From a virus, in the IMG/VR virus record IMGVR_UViG_3300010151_000041, positions 1-38,220 of that record: a stretch of DNA of 38,220 nucleotides; one strand, written 5' to 3'. The first letter of the stretch is position 1; each line of letters opens with the position of its first letter. A program made the translations under genes and the position numbers. Below the pieces are notes generated by a model. It searched no databases. It saw nothing but the letters and a program-made list of their open reading frames with translations, and was not told the DNA's origin. Below, piece by piece: positions 7,938 through 15,956 of the stretch.

Positions 7938-8405
7938 ATGGGAGATAGAAGAAAATTTTCACATTTAGAATTTTATAGATACGTTAGTGAACCAGTACCC
8001 CAAAAAGACTTGGATGTGTGGTTTAAAGCTAATGATATTATCCAAGAGAAGTCCGAATTATTTTTTTACTTTATAAAATCACTATATGTATTAGTGGATA
8101 AAACGTACCTGGGTCCTGACATCATAAGAGATGTGGAAAGCAAAAATCATTTTAAATGGTGTTGGTCTAAGGTGGTAAGTAATTTAGAGAAAGAAGGCAT
8201 TAGATTTAATGAGAGCGGGGAACATTTTGACTACTTTTTGAATTTCTTTTTAGAGTCATTTTATTCTTACGACAGTACTTTAGTTATTGATAAGGTAGAT
8301 AAATTTTTCTCTACCCTTTTCGTCATCAAAGACCGAAAAACCAAATCGGAATTAGACATTTATACAGAACTATATAAAACTTTAGACAATAATCTTATCA
8401 AATAA
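7938..8405 (+). CDS. Hypothetical protein
   Basis: 155 residues, rich in Phe, Tyr and Leu, with predicted helices throughout (LFFYFIKSLYVLVDK, FDYFLNFFLESFYSYD). No catalytic motif, signal or membrane span stands out. It is a soluble helical protein of unknown role. It is followed by an 86-nt gap in which I see no gene. Confidence 0.72.
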   Translation: MGDRRKFSHLEFYRYVSEPVPQKDLDVWFKANDIIQEKSELFFYFIKSLYVLVDKTYLGPDIIRDVESKNHFKWCWSKVVSNLEKEGIRFNESGEHFDYFLNFFLESFYSYDSTLVIDKVDKFFSTLFVIKDRKTKSELDIYTELYKTLDNNLIK

Positions 8406-8491
8406 AGTTGACTTATCACCATCTTAGGGTTAGTTTTTTAATGTAGGCCATAAACTTACGCAATAATAAATTTTAAATTAATACAAAAAAA

Positions 8492-8668
8492 ATGGAGACA
8501 TTAATACAACTTAAAGAACTAGTAGAAAGCCTATCTGTAGATACTAGTAAATTTTTTGAAAACACGAATAAGAGTGCTGGGACTAGAGCAAGAAAAACCG
8601 CACAACAAATTAAGAATTTGTGTCAAGACTTACGAAAAGAAATTTTAATCGCTAATAAAGGAGAGTGA
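8492..8668 (+). CDS. Histone H1-like DNA-binding protein (Hc1-like)
   Basis: 58 residues. The pattern METLIQLKELVESLSVDTSKF, then NKSAGTRARK, then QIKNLCQDLRKEI closely follows the small histone H1-like proteins of Bacteroidota, in which a helical LKELV segment is followed by a conserved GNKxAGTRxRK motif and a second helix. These proteins bind DNA. In a phage it could compact or shield the genome or affect host transcription. An SD-like AAAGGAG for the next gene lies inside its 3' end, so the two are likely co-translated. Confidence 0.85.
   Translation: METLIQLKELVESLSVDTSKFFENTNKSAGTRARKTAQQIKNLCQDLRKEILIANKGE
8657..8663 (+). promoter_or_regulatory. Strong Shine-Dalgarno-like AAAGGAG
   Basis: AAAGGAG lies 7 nt before the ATG at 8671. 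It decides that start over the GTG at 8665 and is notable because most genes here lack a clear SD. Confidence 0.6.
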
Positions 8669-8670
8669 CC

Positions 8671-8865
8671 ATGAAATTAATAACAGAATTTTTATTTTTA
8701 CTTTCTGTTTTATTAATGATGAGGTACTTAATTGTGTTCGGTGTTAATCTTATGAGTAATCCACCTAAAAAAACAAAGATGAGACATTATAAAGATATTC
8801 CTGTGGATGAGATAATTATTTTTTTTACAATATCTTATTTTTTAACATATATAATTTTTAAATGA
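8671..8865 (+). CDS. Small protein with two membrane helices
   Basis: 64 residues. The first helix is at about 5-27 (FLFLLSVLLMMRYLIVFGVNLM). A basic loop (NPPKKTKMRHYK) and a second helix at about 47-63 follow. Two helices joined by a positively charged loop would suit a holin or a small envelope-modifying protein, but no family is recognised. The stop overlaps the next start (ATGA). Confidence 0.75.
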   Translation: MKLITEFLFLLSVLLMMRYLIVFGVNLMSNPPKKTKMRHYKDIPVDEIIIFFTISYFLTYIIFK

Positions 8866-9341
8866 GTTTATTTGACAACATACAAAGAATTGGTAAATGT
8901 TTTTATGGGATTAGGAAACATGAAAATTATTTTATTTTAGACTTAATGTTTCCAGTTAATTGGGCCTATGAGGGGTTATTCGATAAAGAAAAAATAGCTG
9001 TTAAAGTTAATAAAAACTCTAATGGGACATTTGTGGTTTCTTTTTACTGTCTAGATACTAAGGACGAAGTTAGTTTTTTAGAAACTGAAGTTATACGAAT
9101 TGTTAGGATAAATCAAGACGAGGAAGATAAACAAAGGCTATTGGTAGAGAAAAAAGAAGAACTAGAAAGGTTATTTATGTCTAAAAACTTAGAAGATTTA
9201 AAGAATATTACCTTTAACCATAAAACTAACGTTGAACTACCAGACATATCACTAACAAACCATAATGGGAAAGATAACAAAGACACTGGAATGGTTGCAG
9301 AAACAGGTGAAAAAGGACACCAACCAAATCCAAAACCATAA
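8862..9341 (+). CDS. Hypothetical protein
   Basis: 159 residues. The first 85 residues look like a beta-rich domain (ENYFILDLMFP, KIAVKVNKNSNGTFVVSFYC). A charged helix at about 88-125 and a polar tail that overlaps the next gene by 77 bases follow. Not recognised. Confidence 0.72.
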   Translation: MSLFDNIQRIGKCFYGIRKHENYFILDLMFPVNWAYEGLFDKEKIAVKVNKNSNGTFVVSFYCLDTKDEVSFLETEVIRIVRINQDEEDKQRLLVEKKEELERLFMSKNLEDLKNITFNHKTNVELPDISLTNHNGKDNKDTGMVAETGEKGHQPNPKP

Positions 9342-9696
9342 AAGTAAAACTATAGAGAAAATTAAAATTGAATTACCTACGTTTGAAAAAAACCATCTGG
9401 ATATGCCACAGTTTAGTGAGAAATATTTAAAAGAAAAGAAGGAAGAAAGGGACGCACCAAAGGTTATGGAGGGATATTTAGTTTCCCTCCTAAATCTTTC
9501 AGACAATTTACCCTTCACAGTCCTAAAATCAGAAATGAGTTTTACAGTAGATTCTAACACCTATGTTAAAATATTGAAAGAAGTGGAAAGGATTAAAGTG
9601 GGTGAGGATGTGGAACCAGAATTATTGAATATAGACCCTACTTTTGACGTACAAATAGGAGAGATTTTAGTAACATTTATATTAGGAAAGGATTAG
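9265..9696 (+). CDS. Hypothetical protein
   Basis: 143 residues. Residues 1-60 are Lys/Glu-rich helix and 70-143 alternate strands and helices (MSFTVDSNTYVKILKEVERI, VQIGEILVTFILG). The 77-base overlap with the previous gene is long, so one of the two ends may be mis-set; no later ATG gives a better fit. It ends four bases into the convergent minus-strand gene. Function unknown. Confidence 0.7.
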   Translation: MGKITKTLEWLQKQVKKDTNQIQNHKSKTIEKIKIELPTFEKNHLDMPQFSEKYLKEKKEERDAPKVMEGYLVSLLNLSDNLPFTVLKSEMSFTVDSNTYVKILKEVERIKVGEDVEPELLNIDPTFDVQIGEILVTFILGKD

Positions 9697-10325
9697 TAGG
9701 TGTAGTGCTTATAAAGTAAGGTTCTGGAAAATCCCTTAGATTCTAACAAGTTGTATAACTCTTTTCTTTGAATGGTAGATAAATCCCTACTAATGAGAAA
9801 ATTAAACTTCCCTTTATCTGCAAAATATTTTTTAATACACGATAAAAATCTAGAGGATTCACTCACATTTTTTAAACTGAATAAGTGGAATAAGTCGTTA
9901 TTTTGTATGACAATTTTATTGTTAAGTGAGAATATTTGCATTATATTCTTACTGTTTAGGTATCTATCGTATAATTCTTTAAAGTAGACCCTCTTTTCTA
10001 ATTGGTGGTCATAAATCTTCTCCTCTACATCAAAAGGGCGTATCTTGAGAATTTGGTATTTTTTATTTTTCATTATAACCTCAGTTAATCTTCCTAATTC
10101 ATCTCTCCTATGTATTGGTGATTTCTTGCACTGACCCAGGCATACTAAAGCTAGCTCAAATGAACACTCCCTTTTTTTATTATATTTTACGGGAAATATA
10201 ACATTTGATTTTTTATGGATTTCTTTGTATTTTTTATTAATGTTAGTAAAGATACGAGAAGTCGCGACAATTCTTTTTTTTGATTTGTTGTTAAATAAAA
10301 CAATTTGATAACTAGTAACATCCAT
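9693..10325 (-). CDS. Hypothetical protein, lone minus-strand gene
   Basis: 210 residues, basic (pI clearly high by eye), rich in Lys, Ile and Tyr. CLGQCKKSP contains two cysteines that might bind a metal with His residues nearby, but no complete zinc pattern is visible. The gene sits alone on the minus strand between plus-strand blocks. Its ATG abuts the DnaJ ATG (10326) with no bases between, so each promoter would lie inside the other gene. It may be a late insertion into the block. Function unknown. Confidence 0.72.
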   Translation of the reverse strand: MDVTSYQIVLFNNKSKKRIVATSRIFTNINKKYKEIHKKSNVIFPVKYNKKRECSFELALVCLGQCKKSPIHRRDELGRLTEVIMKNKKYQILKIRPFDVEEKIYDHQLEKRVYFKELYDRYLNSKNIMQIFSLNNKIVIQNNDLFHLFSLKNVSESSRFLSCIKKYFADKGKFNFLISRDLSTIQRKELYNLLESKGFSRTLLYKHYTY

Positions 10326-11276
10326 ATGAAAAATTATTATGAAATTTTAGGTATAAGTAAAGAGGCAACAGCGGAAGAAATAAAAAAAAGTTATCGTAAA
10401 CTTTCACTGCAGTACCATCCAGATAAAAACCCTGATGGGGAATCGAGGTTTAAAGAGCTATCAGAAGCTTATAGCATATTGGGGGATGAGGAGAAAAGAA
10501 GTAAGTACGATAGTGGGGGGATGAACATGGAAGACATGTTTTCTAATGGTGGGAACCCCTTCGATATGTTTGGTGACCTATTTGGTGGTAGGGGGTTCAA
10601 CAACTCTCCCCGCACCCGTAGGGGTAAGGACCTTAACGTCAATCTTAATATAACTCTAGAGGAATCTTATTTCGGCAAAGATAGAGCTTTAAGGTTTAAT
10701 CGAGTGTCCACCAATAACAAAATGTGTGGTACATGTAAAGGCCATGGGGTTGTACAACAAATGGTGCAACATGGACCTTTTAGGCAAATGATTAATAGTG
10801 TGTGTGTTTCCTGTCAGGGAAATGGATTTGAAGGTGGCGGGTTCCACAACAACGAAGAAATTAAATTTTCAATACCTAGAGGGATAGATGATGGCTTATT
10901 GATGAAATTGAGGGGAAAGGGAAATTCCGTATGGGGTGGAATAGACGGTGACTTATTGATTAAAATAAGAATTTTACCACATAGTCATTTTAAACGTGCC
11001 GCTGAACAACTCCATTATATGTTAGATATGAACTTCGTAGATATTTGTTTAGGGAAAGAAATCCTAATAAACCATTTTGACGGACCTATTAAGGTAGATG
11101 TCCCACCTAATTCAGATTTTAAAAAACCCTTAAGGGTAAAAGAAAAAGGATTTTATGATAGTACAGGTTTTAAAGGGGATTTATATGTTTTCATAAACCC
11201 AACAATCCCCCAACAGATAAACCAGAGTGAAATAAAGTTATTGGAAGAAATAAAAAAAGAAGAAAATTTTAACTGA
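10326..11276 (+). CDS. dnaJ: DnaJ-type co-chaperone with reduced zinc domain
   Basis: 316 residues. The J domain (1-64) carries HPD at 31-33 and would stimulate host DnaK. A Gly/Phe-rich linker follows at about 72-95. The zinc region has only two CxxC motifs (CGTC 134-137, CVSC 160-163), so one zinc site instead of the two in full DnaJ. The C-terminal substrate-binding domains follow to the end ([17 protein letters not shown]). The start at 10326 gives the canonical MKNYYEILG opening; the alternative seven residues upstream adds nothing conserved. The next gene overlaps by one base (TGATG). Phage DnaJ homologues probably assist replication or virion protein folding. Confidence 0.96.
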   Translation: MKNYYEILGISKEATAEEIKKSYRKLSLQYHPDKNPDGESRFKELSEAYSILGDEEKRSKYDSGGMNMEDMFSNGGNPFDMFGDLFGGRGFNNSPRTRRGKDLNVNLNITLEESYFGKDRALRFNRVSTNNKMCGTCKGHGVVQQMVQHGPFRQMINSVCVSCQGNGFEGGGFHNNEEIKFSIPRGIDDGLLMKLRGKGNSVWGGIDGDLLIKIRILPHSHFKRAAEQLHYMLDMNFVDICLGKEILINHFDGPIKVDVPPNSDFKKPLRVKEKGFYDSTGFKGDLYVFINPTIPQQINQSEIKLLEEIKKEENFN

Positions 11277-11461
11277 TGGGGAAGAAAAAATGTAAAGGTT
11301 GTAAAAATAAACCTATGGGAGATTTAAATGGGCAAAAAAAAGAGGAAGAGACATTATCCCCTCTTGCCAAAACCCTAATTGTTATTTACACGGTATTGGC
11401 AGCGTATGGTGTGGTACGATTAGTAATTGACTTAAATTCACTGGTAACTATTTTATGGTAA
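11276..11461 (+). CDS. Small membrane protein with N-terminal CKGC motif
   Basis: 61 residues. A basic, Cys-containing head (KKKCKGCKNK) is followed by one membrane helix at about 34-56. It overlaps dnaJ by one base and the next gene by one, so it belongs to the same operon. Short CxxC membrane proteins of this kind recur in Bacteroidota phages; role unknown. Confidence 0.78.
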   Translation: MGKKKCKGCKNKPMGDLNGQKKEEETLSPLAKTLIVIYTVLAAYGVVRLVIDLNSLVTILW

Positions 11462-12630
11462 TGGAAGAACAATTAAATTTATTTAATACTGAACAAGACT
11501 ATTTTGATTTTGAGTTGATGAAACAAAAGTTAATAGATAATCTCGACATGCTAAAAGAGATGAGTGTGGAGGAACAGACACTATACAAAAAATGGCAGGA
11601 AATGAATAAGGGGTCTAAAATGTCTAAAATAAAAAAGAAACTTCTGGGTTATAAAAATAATTTATGGGCACCTACAGATATGTTAGATGTGGGCTTAACG
11701 GTAAAGGAGATAATGGAAATTGAACCTTATGTTGTTATGGCAACACCAGGAAAAGGGGTTACCGAATGGGTAAACTACCGAAAACTCATCCACACAATGG
11801 AATGGGTTGCAAACCCTGGACGTAATATGAAATTCTGGGTAAGAGATAGGAAAACAGATAAAGTCCTTGGTTTGGTATGTTTGGGGTCTGACGTTACAAG
11901 TATTAAAGTTAGAGACGCTTACATAGGTTGGGATAAAACCAACAAGTTTGACCAACACAAGTTAAACAACACCGCTATAGCTACAACTATATGTTCTACA
12001 CAACCAGGTGGGTATAATATGTTAATGGGTAAATTAATAGCAGCATTAACTACTTGTAAAACAATCAGAGATGCTTGGGAAGAAAAATACGGCGATAAAC
12101 TAATTGCTGTAGGAACGACAGCACTGTACGGAATTAACTCAATGTATAATGGAATACCACACTTCAAAACGATGGGGGAGACCTCAGGTAAAGTTAGGTT
12201 AAAACCTGATGATAGTGCATACCTACCATGGAATAAATGGTTAAAGGAAAATCACCCAGAAGAACACGCAAAAGCTATAAGTGCTACAGGACCTAAACAG
12301 AATATCCTTAACAAGGTTTTTAAACATTGTGGAATAAAAGGGTCCACATACGACCACGGATTCAAGAGAGGAGTTTATCTCGCAATGATGTATGACAATG
12401 GTTGTGAGTTCTTACGAGAAGAGGTAAAAGAGAAGGACCTAAAAATGAAGAAGAAATTTCAAGACGACATCACATATACAGATAAGTGGTGGAAGAAAAA
12501 AGCGGTTGGGAGGTATAAAAATATGTGTGAACAAGATAGACTTAAACCAGAACACCTATTCTATTGGGACGCAATAGATATCTCTTGGGAACAGATGAAG
12601 GAAAAATATTTAAAAGAAGTGGGAAGGTAA
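11461..12630 (+). CDS. DUF4338-type (DruA-like) protein
   Basis: 389 residues. After a helical N-terminal part (1-70), the core has the series expected for DUF4338: a strand pair around FWVRDRKTDKVLGLVCLGSD, then VRDAYIGWD, a helix-rich stretch with NNTAIATTICS, the WEEKYGDKLIAVGTTALYG segment, and a GETSGK loop. DUF4338 is the core of DruA, a component of the Druantia defence system, and also occurs outside it; its biochemistry is not established. No other Druantia gene is present here. The start at 11461 uses the TAATG overlap; an ATG at 11455 is possible. The match is by motif order and is remote. Confidence 0.62.
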   Translation: MEEQLNLFNTEQDYFDFELMKQKLIDNLDMLKEMSVEEQTLYKKWQEMNKGSKMSKIKKKLLGYKNNLWAPTDMLDVGLTVKEIMEIEPYVVMATPGKGVTEWVNYRKLIHTMEWVANPGRNMKFWVRDRKTDKVLGLVCLGSDVTSIKVRDAYIGWDKTNKFDQHKLNNTAIATTICSTQPGGYNMLMGKLIAALTTCKTIRDAWEEKYGDKLIAVGTTALYGINSMYNGIPHFKTMGETSGKVRLKPDDSAYLPWNKWLKENHPEEHAKAISATGPKQNILNKVFKHCGIKGSTYDHGFKRGVYLAMMYDNGCEFLREEVKEKDLKMKKKFQDDITYTDKWWKKKAVGRYKNMCEQDRLKPEHLFYWDAIDISWEQMKEKYLKEVGR

Positions 12631-12748
12631 TGGGGGGCACAAACAACACTAATAGTGACATTATTCATTTTAGAAGTTGTAGTTCGGTTAACAGATGAGT
12701 TATCAACCCAAGACGTTAATTAATAATTTGACAAAACAATAAAATATC

Positions 12749-12991
12749 ATGAAAAAAAGAACAATAAACGAATTAAGGCAGGTTAAATCCTATGGGTATA
12801 GGCCACCATCACCGTCTAAGGTAAAAGTACCTAAACAAATAACAAAAATAATTGACAATTATTATGAGAAAGTTAATTTTGACCCACAACATATTGTTGA
12901 TTTAATAAAGGCATTCCCGAATGATGAAGATTTAGGTAGAGAAATGAGAAGTTACTATCACTTTATGTTGGAGGAAAAAAATATTAAATAG
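12749..12991 (+). CDS. Hypothetical protein
   Basis: 80 residues. A basic, Pro-containing head (SYGYRPPSPSKVKVPK) is followed by two helices. It lies in the same direction as the DUF4338 gene, 118 nt downstream. Not recognised. Confidence 0.68.
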   Translation: MKKRTINELRQVKSYGYRPPSPSKVKVPKQITKIIDNYYEKVNFDPQHIVDLIKAFPNDEDLGREMRSYYHFMLEEKNIK

Positions 12992-13061
12992 TTTGGTTTA
13001 TTAGATTATATTATTTATGTTTGTTGAAAGAAATTTATAATTATTAAAAATAAAAAACACC

Positions 13062-13382
13062 ATGAGAGTAACTAAAAAAGAAAAAATGGGAAATTACATT
13101 TGTAAAATAGGTAAATACGATATTAGACAAATTGTTAAGCAGGGCGGTATTAGTAGGGGTGGTATTAGTAGGGGTGGTATTAGTAGGGGCAGTTTCGGTA
13201 AGGTAACCCACCAAAAAGGAAGTTGTGAAGCGAGGATATACCTTGGTAAAAAATTAATACAAGGTAATGTGAAAGATATTAAAGAAGCTATTAATAAAGC
13301 TTTTGAAATGACTTGTAAAGAAGGGGCACAACAACAGGTAGATAAAAGATTATTGGAAAAGCATAATTTAACTTGTGTTTAG
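13062..13382 (+). CDS. Hypothetical protein with GGISR triplicate
   Basis: 106 residues. Three GGISR units (residues 28-43) sit between a short beta-like N-terminus and a helical C-terminus (IKEAINKAFEMTCKEG). The unit repeat is coded by three 15-bp copies. A Gly/Arg/Ser linker of this type could bind nucleic acid, but this is a guess. The gene is followed by a strong terminator at 13469. Confidence 0.68.
   Translation: MRVTKKEKMGNYICKIGKYDIRQIVKQGGISRGGISRGGISRGSFGKVTHQKGSCEARIYLGKKLIQGNVKDIKEAINKAFEMTCKEGAQQQVDKRLLEKHNLTCV
13146..13190. repeat. 15-bp tandem repeat, three copies
   Basis: The unit ggtattagtaggggt is repeated three times, the last with a final c; it is in frame and codes for GISRG. 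Confidence 0.92.
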
Positions 13383-13468
13383 ACAACCATAGGTGATGCA
13401 GGTAATGATAGTGATTCCACAGTAGGCACCTTAAGAGCGAAAAAAATCTATTATTTTTAGAAATTTAT

Positions 13469-13508
13469 AAAAAAGGGGGAAGGGGTAGAACCACTCCCCC
13501 TTTTTTTT
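13469..13508 (+). terminator. Rho-independent terminator
   Basis: AAAAAAGGGGGA pairs perfectly with TCCCCCTTTTTT across a 14-nt loop, followed by further T. It closes the dnaJ-to-13382 group and isolates it from the next block. Confidence 0.88.
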
Positions 13509-13524
13509 AGGTATAATGTGTGGG

Positions 13525-13552
13525 TATTTATTGAAGAGAGGTGATATTTATA
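13525..13552 (+). promoter_or_regulatory. Pair of TATTTAT elements
   Basis: TATTTATT at 13525-13532 and TATTTATA at 13545-13552, the second 20 nt before the ATG at 13573. The position directly after a terminator supports promoter function. Confidence 0.5.
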
Positions 13553-13572
13553 ACTAAACAAGAAATCTAGGA

Positions 13573-14946
13573 ATGAGTTTTACAAGTTTATTAAACGAGG
13601 TTAGAGAGATATTAGAACAAGAGTTGTCACGTCTGGATGTGATGATGGATAGGTACACCAAACCTAAGAAAAAGAATAATGGGAAAGTAATTCCAGCAAA
13701 AATACCAAAAGAGACACTTATAAAATTAATTTTAGGTGACCCCACTAGTAGATACGAGGGGGACGGTGAAGACCGGGACCCTCATCTGATGGACGAGATA
13801 AAAGTCCAAAAAGTAGGGAAATACACTCAGTGGATAATTAAATTGTGGTTAGAATTACAACAAAAAGCTCAAGAAGAACATGAGTATTCCCCACAACCTA
13901 ATTCACCTTACCAGACCAACCTTAACCAATTACAAAAACTATTTTTAGAAGACCTGTACAAAACAACTGAAGATTTAATTAAGTTTGATAGGTTTAAAAG
14001 CCAAATAGACGCTAGTAAAAGAGATATTAATAAAATTTCTTCAACAGATGAATTATATGTATTAACAAAAGATTTCTCATTAGAAAAAGCAACGAGCACT
14101 AAAGCTGAACAAAAAGAAAAAAGAAAACGTGAGGATGTAAAGTATCTATATGATGGAAATAGGTGGGAAGTGGTAGCACCCAAAACCAAAGCAGTAAGTT
14201 GTGATATGGCTGGAGCACCCTTAACCAGATGGTGTACCGCTTCGGCCAATTACAGTTATTTTGAAAGATATAACCCCCAAGGACCCTTATACATAATAAG
14301 AGATAAGAATGATATTGTAACTTCTGGGGGTAAAGGAGAAGGTGAACCAAGACCTAAATATCAGTTCCATTTCCCATCCAACCAGTATATGGACCAAGAC
14401 GATAGAAGTGTTAATCTAGAACAGCTGTTGACCACTGGTGGAGAACTAGAAGAACTAAAGGGATTCTTTAAACACGAATTTGCAAAAGCTCTTAACAAAG
14501 ACTTTGGTGACCAAGTACAAATAAACTATCCTGGTGACCAGATATCTAGATTTATAGGTCTTTATGGTTTCGAGGAATTCTTAGATAAGTTACCGAAGTC
14601 TTTAAAAAGGTTTGATTTTGAAAAAAGCAAAAATAGAGCTTACGGGGATAAGAAAGATAAACTACCTGCACAACCCCTACATCCTAAAATTTTAAATTTT
14701 CCTAACTTAGAGGTGTTACACATTGAAGGATTATTAAGTGAACTACCTGAAGATATTAGTAAATTACAAAATCTAATATTTATTTCTATACCTGACAATC
14801 CATCGTTAAAAACTTTACCAGAGTCATTAGCTGACTTACCTAAGTTAGAAGTTTTAAATGTTAGATTTAACCCTAATCTAAAAATAGGGCCTAGAGTCCA
14901 AGAGATGATAGATGGGGGAGATGTGGTATTGATAGAGGGAGGGTAG
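13573..14946 (+). CDS. WCTA-domain protein with C-terminal leucine-rich repeats
   Basis: 457 residues. The leader MSFTSLLNEVREILEQ has two [LI]xE sites (LNE, ILE). A helical region with KYTQWI (83-88) precedes the WCTA domain at about 190-285: YDGNRWEVVAP, C210, RWCTA at 219-223, ERYNPQGPLYII, then KYQFHF and DQDDR. Residues about 340-450 are leucine-rich repeats (LEVLHIEGLLSELPEDISKL and following). Two minus-strand neighbours share the first two parts, but not the LRRs. LRRs usually bind proteins, so this may recognise a host partner. No enzyme family is known to me for the WCTA domain. Confidence 0.85.
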   Translation: MSFTSLLNEVREILEQELSRLDVMMDRYTKPKKKNNGKVIPAKIPKETLIKLILGDPTSRYEGDGEDRDPHLMDEIKVQKVGKYTQWIIKLWLELQQKAQEEHEYSPQPNSPYQTNLNQLQKLFLEDLYKTTEDLIKFDRFKSQIDASKRDINKISSTDELYVLTKDFSLEKATSTKAEQKEKRKREDVKYLYDGNRWEVVAPKTKAVSCDMAGAPLTRWCTASANYSYFERYNPQGPLYIIRDKNDIVTSGGKGEGEPRPKYQFHFPSNQYMDQDDRSVNLEQLLTTGGELEELKGFFKHEFAKALNKDFGDQVQINYPGDQISRFIGLYGFEEFLDKLPKSLKRFDFEKSKNRAYGDKKDKLPAQPLHPKILNFPNLEVLHIEGLLSELPEDISKLQNLIFISIPDNPSLKTLPESLADLPKLEVLNVRFNPNLKIGPRVQEMIDGGDVVLIEGG

Positions 14947-15076
14947 GAGTTGATTCACTCCTGGTCAGTAGTTTTTACAAACAACTAAAATATCTTTCAC
15001 CCCTATCACATAGTATGGTTAAAGTCTAGTTTATCTTGATAAGTAATTTATTCTTAACTATTATTAACTCATAAAA

Positions 15077-15084
15077 TATTTATA
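15077..15084 (+). promoter_or_regulatory. TATTTATA element, 4 nt before ATG
   Basis: TATTTATA ends 4 nt before the ATG at 15089. Confidence 0.5.
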
Positions 15085-15088
15085 TGAT

Positions 15089-15424
15089 ATGGATGTGGAT
15101 GTAGAGATATATTGTAAAAACTTAAAAGCGTTTTTCACCAATAACCCTAACAGTAAAGAAGAATTAATGTCGAGTGTTCCTGGAGTTACCTTTGCTAGTT
15201 TTATGGGAAGAGTGAGTGTAGTTGCTGGGAAAAACTTTAAAAAGGGTGGGGACCCATCGTTAACTAGAAAACAACTATTAGACACATTAAATGACCTGTA
15301 TTTGGAATATGTGGAAGAAAATCATCTAGAACTCTCTAAAGAAGTGGGAATGGTGGAAACATCACCACTTAACGAAGATAAAATATTCCAAACCTTCAAA
15401 GGATTTAATATAGGGCTTAACTAA
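15089..15424 (+). CDS. Hypothetical protein
   Basis: 111 residues, opening with an acidic MDVDVEIY and then helices. SSVPGVTFASFMGRVSVVAG may form a small hydrophobic core. Not recognised. It converges with the fibre-type gene, which begins eight bases past its stop on the other strand. Confidence 0.68.
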   Translation: MDVDVEIYCKNLKAFFTNNPNSKEELMSSVPGVTFASFMGRVSVVAGKNFKKGGDPSLTRKQLLDTLNDLYLEYVEENHLELSKEVGMVETSPLNEDKIFQTFKGFNIGLN

Positions 15425-15432
15425 TAAGATTT

Positions 15433-15939
15433 TTAGGTTGATTTTGCTTGTATGACTATCCAGTTGTTACTGTCTGACCATACAGCACATCCGTTGTACG
15501 CCTTATTTATCCCGTAAGACGCAACACCATCGATAGTCTGCCCAACTGGAGCTGTGATATCAACAGTGTTTGAGGCCGATACTGTTCCATCATTTACGAA
15601 TCTGATGAATCTATATGGTGTCTCAGCTGCGGAGGGTAATGTTAATGTGTGGGTCCCCGAACCCCCTGTCCATGACATATACACCATATCGTTACTGGCA
15701 GTATATAAAGAACTACCCCCAGGACCTACCGACAAAAGATAAGGCACAAGTGTCGAAAGGCAAGGTGCTATCATATCACAAGGGAATGGTTCAGGTTCAG
15801 GTAGGCAATTTAAATATTCTTGTGTGAAAGCAGAATATCTTTGTGGTGTAGAACTTAATCTCTTAAGTTCCTCACATGGTCCCCAGCTACAACCATAATA
15901 CTTGTTACCTAACTGATTTAACCAATCGAGATTATCCAT
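15433..15939 (-). CDS. Phage fibre-type structural protein
   Basis: 168 residues. The first 60 residues include five cysteines (YYGCSWGPCEEL, YLNCLPEPEPFPCDM, APC) and may form a small disulfide-like or metal knot. The last 85 residues are a beta-rich, Gly/Thr/Ser-rich domain (HTLTLPSAAE, RFIRFVNDGTVSASNTVDIT, QTIDGVASYGIN, NNWIVIQAKST) of the kind seen at the ends of tail fibres and head decoration proteins. It probably sits on the virion surface. Its codon choice is somewhat more GC-rich than that of neighbours (acc, gcc, ctg), which could reflect exchange. Confidence 0.78.
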   Translation of the reverse strand: MDNLDWLNQLGNKYYGCSWGPCEELKRLSSTPQRYSAFTQEYLNCLPEPEPFPCDMIAPCLSTLVPYLLSVGPGGSSLYTASNDMVYMSWTGGSGTHTLTLPSAAETPYRFIRFVNDGTVSASNTVDITAPVGQTIDGVASYGINKAYNGCAVWSDSNNWIVIQAKST

Positions 15940-15942
15940 ATC

Positions 15943-15950
15943 TATAAATC
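15943..15950 (-). promoter_or_regulatory. GATTTATA element, 3 nt before ATG
   Basis: One mismatch to TATTTATA, read on the minus strand, ending 3 nt before the ATG at 15939. Confidence 0.42.
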
Positions 15951-15956
15951 CTTGCG

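Noticed and set aside
12631-12720. Hydrophobic in-frame continuation after the DUF4338 stop (TLIVTLFILEVVV...)
   Set aside because: It has no start codon of its own except an internal GTG, and stop read-through has no supporting signal. Could be a decayed small membrane gene.
13383-13468. Possible tRNA or small RNA before the terminator
   Set aside because: No cloverleaf, T-loop or CCA-like end could be formed by eye.
14945-14962. AGGAGT-TGATTC-ACTCCT hairpin after the WCTA/LRR gene
   Set aside because: Only 6 bp and the T-run begins 11 nt later; too weak for a terminator call.
15554-15827. Plus-strand ORFs opposite the fibre-type gene
   Set aside because: Shadows; the minus-strand frame has a convincing fibre domain.
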